Shown: piece by piece, positions 45,347 through 55,415 of the stretch
Numbering within the stretch: the stretch's first letter is position 1
How the letters are laid out: each line of letters starts with the position of its first letter
Assembly: GCA_015680685.1 (NCBI GenBank)
Contig: MNCI01038278.1
Span: 1-64,000, forward strand
Source of the DNA: Gnetum montanum
Taxonomy: Eukaryota > Streptophyta > Gnetopsida > Gnetales > Gnetaceae
Length of the DNA: 64,000 nt
Direction of reading: 5' to 3'
The notes under the pieces: model-generated
Database searches by the model: none
What the model was told of the DNA's origin: nothing
What the model saw: the letters and a program-made list of their open reading frames with translations, nothing else
Made by a program: the position numbers and the translations under genes

Positions 45347-46679
45347 TGTTAGATTTTTCACTGTGTTACCATGTTAAAGTTTGTTAACATTTGTAACACA
45401 ACATTGATGCCTCAAGATCTTTTATAGAGAGATTCACTTTTCATAATTGATGGTAACATCAATATCATGGAGATATAAGATCATAGCTCTTTTTACAATG
45501 ATTACTGCTCTTCGTAATGATTACTGTTCTTTATTCTGGTTCTTTGTAACACATCTTTGGGCTTAATGTATCTCTAGATTTTGCTTTGCTAAGAAATTCT
45601 TATGTTTGGGTGATGTTGCCCTTTTAGCGGTGCAGCTTCTTTTGGTCCATATTTGCTTCTTCATGATAAGATATAATATACTTACAATTGTTTTTGTATT
45701 CCATATTATATTACAAACTCTTGTATTTGGTCTTGGTTCATAGTACTTTGTTAAGTTTTCCCTCAACTTCACAGACTTGTCTTGTACTTCATTAAGTTAT
45801 TACTGACTTAACTTCACAGACTTGTCTTGTACTTCATTAAGTCATTACTGACTTAACTTCATTGGGCTTTACAAAATACTTCTTTGTAAGTCTTTTCTTT
45901 TTCTTGGCTACATCTTTATGATGCCTGCCTTTGCTTGTTACTCGTGACAGGTCTAGTAGGAATTTTCTTAGTTGATCAGTCTTTCATGGCTTGAGCCACC
46001 ATAAATTGATCCACATTGGTTCAAAATGGATGGTTGGGATAGTGTTAGGTAGTCATGGGATGTGATACATGTTTATCCTAACTATCCATTCCACCCGCTA
46101 ATGGTTAGTTTATGGTTTTCCGTTATAGACTACTATCTCAATCATAGCCTATCTCTTCTTCTTAGTCGTCTTCTTCATTCTATTGTAATCTTCCAGATGG
46201 TCTTCTCTTTTTCTTTAGGAAATTGGACCAAATTATGAGTGGATCACTTTTGGATCTTCTTATCCTATTTAGGAAATTGGATTCTTCTTCTCTTCTTCTA
46301 TTCAAGTCCCTTGTTTCACCTTTTGGTTTTGGAGCTTAGCTTCTTGTTATGACTCTTGTGCTTTGTAATATCTTTTTTCATTGCTACATACTCCTATTTG
46401 GGTTTTTGTAATTTTATGAATTGTTATGGTTCATAATCTATTTATACTATGAACATTGTTATTTATTGTTATTCCTTCCTTGTTCCATAAGGCTTCATTT
46501 TATCCCACTTGATCTTCTTCTCTTATTCTATCTTCTTATCACCTTATGTTGAAGTAAGAGCTTGTGCTCTTTTATCTTTCGTAAGGAATTGTGACTCTTC
46601 ATTGAAATATTATGATACTACTGATAGTTTAAGTTAAGAATCTAATAATTGTACCTTAACTTAAGAGTATATTCTAACA
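45347..46679 (-). repeat. 3' LTR of G
   Basis: Starts TGTTAGATTTTTCAC and ends ATTCTAACA on the + strand; matches 60841-62114 with indels. It contains a recent 43-bp tandem duplication (CTTCACAGACTTGTCTTGTA..., 45768-45857). Confidence 0.82.
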
Positions 46680-46690
46680 CTTTCCTTTAA
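46680..46690 (-). other. Polypurine tract of G
   Basis: The minus strand reads TTAAAGGAAAG directly before the LTR start TGTTAGAAT. Confidence 0.6.
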
Positions 46691-46902
46691 GCATTAGTTT
46701 CTTGACTTAATCTTTCATGTTTACAAATTCATGAGTAATAAATTTTCCTACTATCTTTAGATAATGAGTTTTCTTTCTTTCCTTTAATTGTGAATTTGGG
46801 AACATGAAACTTAGCCTTTCTTGCTTAAGAACTTCATTGATGGTTCTTTTTTATCTTTATTTTGCACTCTTGGTCATGATTTCATTTTCTCCTCTTTACT
46901 CT

Positions 46903-47730
46903 TGATGAAGCATCATCAGACAAGTTGCATTGATGGGCATGCATCGATGCAGCCCTATCATGTGTCAACGTTGATGTAGGTAAAGCCTATATAAATGTGC
47001 ATGTCAATCACATTTATGGCATGTTAAGTCCATAGTGTAGTGATGTTCTTGCAGTTTCATTTCCCTAGAATTAGAATATTTTTCTTTGAGTGCCTACAAT
47101 GTGAATCAAAGAAATTGTATGGATCTTTATTCAAGCGTTATGTACTTAAATACATTGACATGAATGACAATAAAGATGAGATTTTTGATATTCATTGTAG
47201 CTTTGGATAGTTTAATCTTTCTTATTTATACTTTACTTTTCATGCACTTTAATTTCATAAATCGTAATTAATTTATGCACTTAATCGTAAACACATAAGT
47301 ACAACCACTTCGAGCATGGTGTGTTATGTTTGGTAATCTTAGTAGCGGTCATTTGGTAATGCCCAATAATAGTTGTTTGATTAGTAGCGTAATATGAGTT
47401 TGGGATGTGTACGGTAAGTGGGAATGACGAGTTATGTTATGATAGCTAGTCACTAGATTAGATAAGTAAAATAATTAATCATTAAACCTTCGTTTATAAA
47501 AATATATAAAAAATACCAACAAAAATAATTATCATAAGCCTTAACTCACATTTAAGCATACTCACATATAGCACAAGTGTGAGTTAGGAAGACAATGATC
47601 ATGCAATCCCTTGGCTCACAGTTTAGGACTATGGGCAAACTTAGGAACTAAGTTTATGGAATTTGACCAGATTGCTAGTATAGGCTTGTGATTTGTATGG
47701 TTGGATGTAGGGTATATTTGCTGCTTATCA
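46903..47730 (+). repeat. 5' LTR of Element 2
   Basis: Starts TGATGAAGCATCATCAG and ends GCTGCTTATCA. GCATGCATCGATGCAGCC and GCCTATATAAATG lie in U3 and GACAATAAAGATG in R. It is followed by TTGGTACCATTGCC. Confidence 0.86.
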
Positions 47731-47731
47731 T

Positions 47732-47748
47732 TGGTACCATTGCCATAG
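47732..47748 (+). other. Primer-binding site of Element 2
   Basis: TGGTACCATTGCCATAG, one base after the LTR end. Compared with the tRNA-Asp-type TGGCGCCGTTGCC it differs by three transitions. Confidence 0.6.
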
Positions 47749-47875
47749 ACTTAGTGTAGCTAAGTGTGCTAACTAGGATGAAACTGTGAAGTTATACAAA
47801 GACATTGTAAAGACCATTCAATGACAACTATTAAAAGATTAAAACATCAAAAGGCACATTGTATCTATTACTAAT

Positions 47876-49890
47876 ATGGCTTCTTCTCATAGGGATGAGT
47901 CTCCATTGCATACTGATAGATCCAATCAACAACAAAGAGCTTCAAAGAAGCTCCAACAACTAAGGGTTGTCTATTCTCATCTAGATTCCTGTAATCCATG
48001 TTTCACCTTCATCTTGCATCAAGATTGATGAGTGGCGAGGTACCCCTACACTCAACCATACGAATACGAGCTTGTACACGCGATCCGGTCGAACTCCGCA
48101 GACTAAATGCCTTAACGCCACAAGAAACACTTGGGGTTAATCGTTCGTTGTCTTCCCAGGCTTGCTTGTATGTGTCACGGTGTATGGTTAAGCAAGTCTG
48201 AGGTATATGATTTTTTTGGTATTTTTCAGTTTATCTTCTAAGCTATGAGGGTGAAGGGTTGAGAAACTAACTAACTCTAACGACAGCACTAAGTCCTAGC
48301 GTTAGCATCCGTTCCCACTTACCGTACANGGGTTGAGAGAATCTACTCGCGATGAGTAGCCGATTCCTTGGCTAGCCATACACGTTCGTCAACGCTTGTA
48401 ACCAAGTCGTACTCATGCCTTGTCACTAGGAAAGCAGTAAATAACATGAATTAAACCTATCCATGCACTGCAAGGTTTATCCGCAAAGCTCGTCTTTGTT
48501 GCTGTACACAACTTGCGTTCAGGTACAAAGCTGCTCGAATAAAGAACCGTTCACTTGGGGGACTCCTACTGCGGGCACATGGAAAATATTTTATCTTTGG
48601 GGTGATCAATCCGTCAGAGCTTCGCTACTTTATGCTTAGGATCAGAAATGAGGGGAGTGCCGCTTCTTATTTATAGATATGGTGGTAGACCGTGATATCA
48701 CGTACGCAATATCGCAGGGAGAGACACGATATTGCGTACGCGATATCGCTGGGATGCGATATCACGTCGGCCGCGATATCGCGGCTTGTGCAATCTGTGT
48801 CTCATCAAAGATGAACAAATGTGCTAGAGGAACATGGAAGGTAACATATTGTTGCCTCAGATCGATCTCTTCTTGCCATGTTACTGAATAAGGTTGGCCA
48901 TTGTTGCACTTAACCCAGAATATGAAGTCCTAGACTACACCTATAGGGACTATCAGTCCACCAAGGCCCAACATAAGTAGGATTAGTAGATGGAGGTGTG
49001 ATATGAGGCCTCTCAAGGCAAGAGGATCTTGACACACTTATTCTTGCAACAACACAAAGAGGATGAGGATTTCTTTGCCAGCCAATCCTAATACATAGAT
49101 TCTCCTCCTCTCTACAATGAGGAGACCCTAAACCAAAGGTTATAGTTAACTTTGAATAACTTTAGTGATGAAAAAAATGGGTCTCATGACCGAGGGGCCT
49201 CAAAAGATAAGAATCATAGCCAATTATATATGGGCAAGGATAATGATCAAAAGAACAACAAGAAAAGCATAAGGATCACAAGAGGGACCAAAGAAGGGAA
49301 ACTAGTAGGCATCATTCCCCTGGTATTTAACTAACTAAGATAGATCCAAGCATGGAAATAAGGAAAACATGAGTCCTTGGACGTGGCCCTAGATAGGTAC
49401 TACTCCTTATTGCACCAATGCCTAGGCCATGCACACTTCCAATGGGAATAACTTCACCATATTATAGATGAACTTAGAAATGAAATAAGGAAAACCCTTG
49501 GGGTTTATGCTTAGGAAATACTTTTTGAGATGCGAGTCCGTCAAATTCAAAGGTTGATTGATCATGTATCTAAAGAAGAAGGGGAGTTAAAAAAGCATGA
49601 AAGTGTAGAAGAGTATAACAAGGATCCCTTCATTTATAAAAGGGAGGTAATATTCTGTGACTCAGATGGGGAGGCACCACTTGATGAAGTGATGTAAAGA
49701 AAAACCTTGCTAATACAGAAATCTATCATTGAAATATTGGCCAAGGTAGATAAAATGTGGGACTCCTTGGATGAGAAGTTTCAAATAGCTCTAAATATTG
49801 TAGAGGAATGAAAAGACCAAGGGAGTAGTGGTTAAGAAAGAAGAAAAAAGAAGGATATAGAACAAGGTTATTATTAGAAAAAGGGTAAAG
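47876..49890 (+). pseudogene. Element 2 gag, split by a solo LTR and partly deleted
   Basis: Starts ATG (MASSHRDESPLHTDRSNQQQ) and is cut at 48026 by a solo LTR inserted in the codons after FILHQD. It resumes at 48813 with the same order as Element 1 (YTYRDYQST, then DEKNGSHDRGASKDKNHSQ). Near 49330 the frame jumps to a part equivalent to about 19500 of Element 1, so the central gag core with WY..L is deleted. The remainder (49360-49890) keeps RKTLLIQKSIIEIL-like blocks with stops. Confidence 0.7.
48026..48807 (-). mobile_element. Solo LTR (Athila-like superfamily) nested in Element 2 gag
   Basis: TGATGAG...CTCATCA ends and a perfect TSD AAGAT (48021-48025, 48808-48812). The uninterrupted counterpart in Element 1 (4181-4192) has a single AAGAT. 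Read on the minus strand, U3 carries repeated GCGATATCGC/GATATCACG palindromes (48680-48782) and TATA CTATAAATAAG, like the solo LTR at 38140. An N lies at 48329. Confidence 0.9.
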
Positions 49891-49924
49891 TTATAATGGT
49901 TGAAAAGGTTGTAGGTTCTAAACC

Positions 49925-50312
49925 ATGTAAAGCTCTTTTAGATCTAGGTTCCAAGGTGAACTTAATCTCTTAAGAAACATATAAGATTTGGAACTTGCCT
50001 CATTTGAAGAAGAACATTGTTAGACTCGAGTTGGCAGACTAATCCATCATTGTTTCTTTGGGCTAGTGGAGGATATTGTGATCATCAATTATGGATGATC
50101 TTATTCTAATGATTTCCTTGTGATTCATATGGAAAATTGTAAGAGGGACTTCCTTATCATCATGGGAAGAGCATGGTTGAGTACTATTGATGTCAAAATG
50201 GGAATTCAAGACATTTCCTTGGAAATCTCCAAGGAAAATGAATTTGGTAAAGTGGAGAAGAAGAGGGTTCCATACATTGCATACAATGATACAAGGTGTC
50301 ATTGCGTGTAGA
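49925..50312 (+). pseudogene. Element 2 aspartic protease
   Basis: CKALLDLGSKVNLIS keeps the catalytic DLGS arrangement, followed by LELAD and IMGRAWLSTIDVKMGI and SLEISKENEFGKVEKKRVP. Two stops interrupt the frame. A deletion just upstream fuses gag sequence directly to the protease. Confidence 0.78.
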
Positions 50313-50869
50313 AACTATTGACGATCAAAGATAATGCAATTAGTGTGCTGAAATGGTGGTTATTTAAAGATGCTTGTAGGTAGCAACCACAAAACAATAG
50401 GATACCTAGTGGATGATAACAGATCACTAAGTTGAATCCACCATGTGCAAGGAACCATTGGAGAGCCTAATTAGTGCCTATGTTGAAAACATGGATGAAA
50501 TGGAGTAACTCCATGGCCAACTCTCCCACACATAGAGCAATATGAATTGCGAAGAGTTGGAGATAACAAGAGCCTCTTGAATTAAAGACTTTACAGGCAA
50601 CTATGGAATATGTTGTTCTCATTAATGGCAAGTCATTAATCACCAATGCAAGCCTTGCTTCTGAACAAAAATAGAAGCTATTAAAAATGGTAAACAAATA
50701 GTTAACAGTCTTTTCTTGGTCATATCACAAACTTATAAGAATAGATCCACAGATATGCCAACATCACATCTATATGGGCTCCTTTATTAAGCCAAAGAGG
50801 CACCCACAAAGAAGATTGAACTCCAAACTAAAGTAGCTTATCAAAAAGGAGGTTGAATAACTCCTTAAG

Positions 50870-51560
50870 GTTGGGTTCATCTGCCCAATTATGGATAGCA
50901 AATGGATTAGTTCACTTGTTATTTTACATAAGAAAGAAGGGAAATGAAAAGTTTGCATAGACTTTCGACTATTGAACATGGAAACCTTCAAGGATCATTT
51001 TCTGTTTACATTTGTTAATCAAGTATTGGACACCATACTAGGGCATTGCTGTTATAGCTTTCCAGATGGTTATAGTGGTTATAATCAAATCTATATTGCA
51101 CTGGAGGACTAGGCCAAAACTACATTCACAAGTTCTTGGGGGACTTTTGCATATGGAAAGATATCATTTGGCCTATGCAATGCTCCTGCTATATTCCTAT
51201 GATTGGCCCTCAATATCTTCAAATAATAAATTGACAATGGAGTAGAGGTCTTCAAGGATAACTTCTCTATTTATGGTGCCACTTTTGAGCAAGCCTTGGA
51301 TTGTCTTGATTAGGTGCTTCAACAATGCATGAAAACTAACTTAATGTTTAACTGGAAAAAGAGCCATCGGATAGTTTAGGAAGACATTCTTTTGGAGCAT
51401 AAAATTTTAAAAAAAGGGATCAAGGTGGACCTAGGAAAAGTACAAATCATCTAAGGAATCACCAGGCAACCCAAAATGGTAAAATATGTAAGGTCATTTC
51501 TTGACTACATTGGTTATTATAGGCACTTCATTAAAAGCTTCTCAAGAATTGCTAAACCAT
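50870..51560 (+). pseudogene. Element 2 reverse transcriptase
   Basis: The block KVCIDFRLLNMETFKDHF is followed by YSGYNQIYIALED, a GLCNAPAIF block, then VEVFKDNFSIYGATFEQALD, in which the catalytic MDD/IDD is KDN (both the lead residue and the second Asp changed). RSFLDYIGYYRHFIKSFSRI follows. Stops and shifts are fewer than in Element 1. Confidence 0.85.
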
Positions 51561-52055
51561 TGGTGGAGCTAACAAAGAAGGATGCACCTTTTACTTGTAC
51601 CAAGGAATGTGACAATGCATTCCAATAATTAAAACAAAAGCTTGTGGAAATTCTAATTCTATGTGCTCCTAATTGGTCTAGGTTATTACACATTATGACT
51701 GATGCATCCAATTATGCTTTGGAGGTCATGCTTACACAATTGGATAATCAGAAATGTTTTTACCATATCCATTATGCAAGACAAGGTATTGTGGGAGTGT
51801 AATTAAACTACACCATCATAGAGAAAGAGCTCATGGCAGTGTTGTATGCCTTAGAAAAATTTAGGCACTATGTACTTGGATATCAAATTTTTATATACAC
51901 AAACAACAATATTATTCGGTTCCTCATGAACAAATCAATGGTGAGGCCTCGTGTCATACGGTGGCTAGTAAATCTACAGAAGTTTGATCTCACCATGGTG
52001 GATAGGAAGGAAACTGAGAATGTGGTTGCTGACTACTTGTCTTGGTTATGATGGG
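51561..52055 (+). pseudogene. Element 2 RNase H
   Basis: Contains LLHIMTDASNYALEVMLTQL, then ELMAVLYALEKFRHYVLGYQ in a 72-codon clean frame (51833-52051), ending ENVVADYLSWL. The TE/K, DAS and AD-LS motifs are in gypsy order. Confidence 0.84.
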
Positions 52056-52239
52056 ATAGAAAAGAGGATGAGGGACATTTATCTGACCAATTCCCAGATG
52101 AACTCATCTTTGCTAGAGCTATTGAAGTACAAGGTTCCAAGGGCTCCAATTGGTACGATGAATTCCTCTTCTATCTACTCAATTAGGAGATGCCACATGA
52201 ATGGGATAGCAAGAAGAAATAATAGTTTCTCCACCAAGC

Positions 52240-53400
52240 TAAACACTACATGAAAATCAGGAACAACCTTTGCAAGGTTTGCGCTGATGGCTTGGTATGA
52301 TGGTGTATACCAAACAATGATCAACTTTGAGTTTTTCAAGAGGGTCATTACACTAGAAGGAGGATGACTATTAAAATTCTCATGATAGGATGTTACTAGC
52401 CAATCATCTTCAGGGACGTTCATTAATTTTTCCATTCATGTAAACATTACCAACGAGATGGAGGGATGACTATATGGATGGAAGGGCTCAAACAGTGGAT
52501 ACAAGCACTAGAGCCTTTCAATCTTTGGAACATTGACTTCATGGAATCCATCAATCCCATGCCTAATGAAAATGTGTACATCATCATAGTAGTTGACTAC
52601 TACACCAAATGGGCTGAAGTTGCTACCATCACTAACTTTGCATCTTCTATGGTAGCATAGTTTGTGCAAAAAAATGTGGTAAAAAGGTTTGGTATTTCAA
52701 GAACACTTATTTCTGACAATGAAACATATTTTATAGGTGCAACTTTTCAGAAATTGATGCAACACTTGGGGATGGAATAAAAACTAGTAACTCCATACCA
52801 TTCTCAAGCTAATGGTTAAGTAGAAGTCACAAATAGGAAGATAACTTAGATACTAACACACACTATTAATAAATATAGGAAGGATTGGAGCATAAAACTT
52901 AATGATGTTTTATGAACTTAATGATGTTTTATAGACTTATCGATTAACTTGGAAATTTTCTATCAATTATTTCCCTTATGAGTTAGTGTATAGAAATATA
53001 CTTACGCTTCTAATCCAAGTAAAGCTTTGTACACTTTCAACAACTTATGAACTTGACATATATTTGAGTCTAGCACAAAGAGAATGATTAATGATATTAA
53101 ATGTGCTAGGAGAAAATTGATTAGTAGTCCTATCAATGAATGAAGTGCATAAGGCACATACCCAACAACATCATGACTTAAAAATAAAAAAAGTTAAATT
53201 TCAACTAGGAGATAAAATTCTTTACTAGAACCCCATGCATGTACCACAATGAATGAAATTCCAAACACTATGATAAGGATCTTATATTATGCACACAAAT
53301 TTTCCTTTTGGGGCCATGACAATTTACCATCCTTCTAGCCTAGACAAATAGTTGCTAGTCAATATTCAACAAGTGAAACCTTTTCTCAAACCAAGGATAA
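52240..53400 (+). pseudogene. Element 2 integrase
   Basis: PFNLWNIDFMESINPMPNEN, IIVVDYYTKWAEVATITNFA (52466-52660, clean frame) is the start of the DDE core; the first catalytic Asp sits in NIDFM. Further on are ISDNE(T)YF and YHSQANG. A short 21-bp tandem duplication (AACTTAATGATGTTTTATGA, about 52898-52935) breaks the C-terminal part. Confidence 0.83.
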
Positions 53401-53962
53401 CTAGTAGCAAGGACATCTCAAATGATGGATAAGCACGTTCTATCTTTTGGATATCCTCCTTCCAACTTAGTTGTGGGGGAGATGGTCACCCATGTTAAGA
53501 TTCTATGAAGGCTACTCCATTTTTGAACTTTTTGTTTTATAACATTCTTTCTAAATTTTTTAATTTTCTTTAATATTTTGCACTTTATTATATATTTTTT
53601 ACTTGTTTCACATTCCTTACATGTTGTTTTCTTGTTTTTTTCATTAGGATTTTTGCACTTTTGCCATAGCTGGCACTACTGTTGGAAGTTCATTTAATAC
53701 TGTATTTAATGTTTAAGTTGATTGTGCAATGATTAGATTTTACCTTAGGATTATGCCATTGCTAAATGGAGCATTAGTTTTCTGATGGTACATCATCTAC
53801 CCATTTCACTTAATTCTATGAGGTTTTTCATCTTGGAAGCATGAAGTCCTTTCATAATTGCAACAAAAAAAAAAAAAAAATCAATGATCTTGTTACTCAA
53901 CAAACTTGGATTGGACCGAGTGGAATGTAAAAGGGTATGACTTCGAGAGGATTTATCACCTT

Positions 53963-54088
53963 ATGTATCCAACTTCCTTGTTGTGTTTTGTGGGTGTTCT
54001 CATTAGTTTCTCATCACTCCTATTGTTGACCATAATAGGAAGCATGTCTTTACATGGTGTGGTTCTTATTTTAAAAATAAAATAAAAT
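53963..54088 (+). pseudogene. Element 2 counterpart of the short hydrophobic ORF
   Basis: 41 codons from ATG to TAA, with LISFSSLLLLTIIGSMSLHG, aligned with the Element 1 frame at 24946. It stops early at an A-rich, slippage-prone tract (AAAATAAAATAA). Confidence 0.4.
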
Positions 54089-54981
54089 ATATGAAAATTC
54101 AAAGCACACCCCTTAGACATAATAACAAGCTACAAGTATTGGTTATGGTGTTGGAAAGACATGTCACCCATGCTTGAAGGCATCCTTTTTAACTAAGATC
54201 CTTCATATCTTCTTGCTTCTCTTTTCTTCTCTATTGGGAGTGATGGTTGATCTTTGAGAGTGGTCATGGACTCTTTTTGGTTGAACTATTAGAATATGGC
54301 AATGCAAAGTCATTGAATGTGGATGTACTTAGTTCTAACTAAGGATGGGATAGTATTCGATCATCTTAACCACAAGCTCCACAAGGACTTTATGTGATCG
54401 GGGTGTGAAACTCTTTTACCACTCCTTCCCATCCCTTTGTTCTCATCATCAACCATCTCACTGCCTCTTATCATGGTCAATTAATGTGTCTATTATGGCA
54501 TGTCATAATCCTTCAATGATCTCTTACATGGATTCAATTTTTAATTGACTACAATTATTAATTAGCCTTGGTGCCTATAAATTCCTTGGTATAAGGGCAT
54601 TCATGGCATGAGCCTGCTTTTGGGGAGGATCCACTTGGATATTCCTTCATCTTGTTTTAGTTAAACTTCCTATTCCTTAGTCATTTATGTAATTGATTTG
54701 ATCATTTTCCTTTTGAACATCCAATTTTGCATCATTTTGGCATCTACATTTCATCTGAATCCAATTTCATCTCCTTTCCCAACAAATTTAATATCCTCTC
54801 TCATGTTTTTTCATTCTTCTATGCTTTTTTGGCTTCCTTTGGGCTCTTATTTTGTCTTCAAAATCTTCTACAAATCCTTAGTTTTTAATTGGGCAAAGTT
54901 ACTCAAATGGTTGTGTCAATGCATCCTTGTCGACATAGCCAGATGCATTAATGCATCCTTGTTGACATAGCAGAAAAATAG

Positions 54982-54990
54982 TATAAATAT
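54982..54990 (+). promoter_or_regulatory. Internal TATA box upstream of ORF3 (Element 2)
   Basis: AGTATAAATATGCATG, preceded by GATGCATTAATGCATCC and TTGACATAG words reminiscent of the LTR U3 (GATGCATCGATGC, GTTGACGAG). It lies about 1.6 kb after IN and 430 nt before the ORF3 ATG. Confidence 0.5.
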
Positions 54991-55135
54991 GCATGACACT
55001 TAGCCCTTTTTCATCATTTGCTTCCAAACAAGGAAGGAGTTTTTGCATTTTCTAAGCCTAAAGACCTTTTGAGAGCTCTAACTTCTAAACCATTCATTCG
55101 ATTCACCTCATTCTTCGATTCTCTAGCTACCAAAG

Positions 55136-55415
55136 GTAAGATTTACATTATGGGGGCCACAAACCTTTAATTTAAGAAATTTTTTTTCAAGATTTTTCAA
55201 ACTTCCCAAGGGTTACCCTTAAAATTATATTAAAATACTCATTATAAATAGGGTCAAACCTCACAAACAAACTATGGTAGCAAATTATTAAAATAATTAA
55301 CTTGCTAGATATCACAAACAAACATAGGTGTAACCTAATCTAATAAGAAAGGTATCAAAAGGAACTAAGAATTATAAACTAAAATGCTAATCTAGGGTTA
55401 TGTTTGTGATTGCAA
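55136..55415 (+). other. Candidate intron before ORF3 (Element 2)
   Basis: Donor CCAAAG|GTAAGA and acceptor TGTTTGTGATTGCAA|ATGG (AG decayed to AA; Element 1 keeps AG at 25748-25749). Length 280 nt, 291 in Element 1. The leader between the TATA box and the donor (about 55010-55135) is CT-rich and gene-like. Confidence 0.45.
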
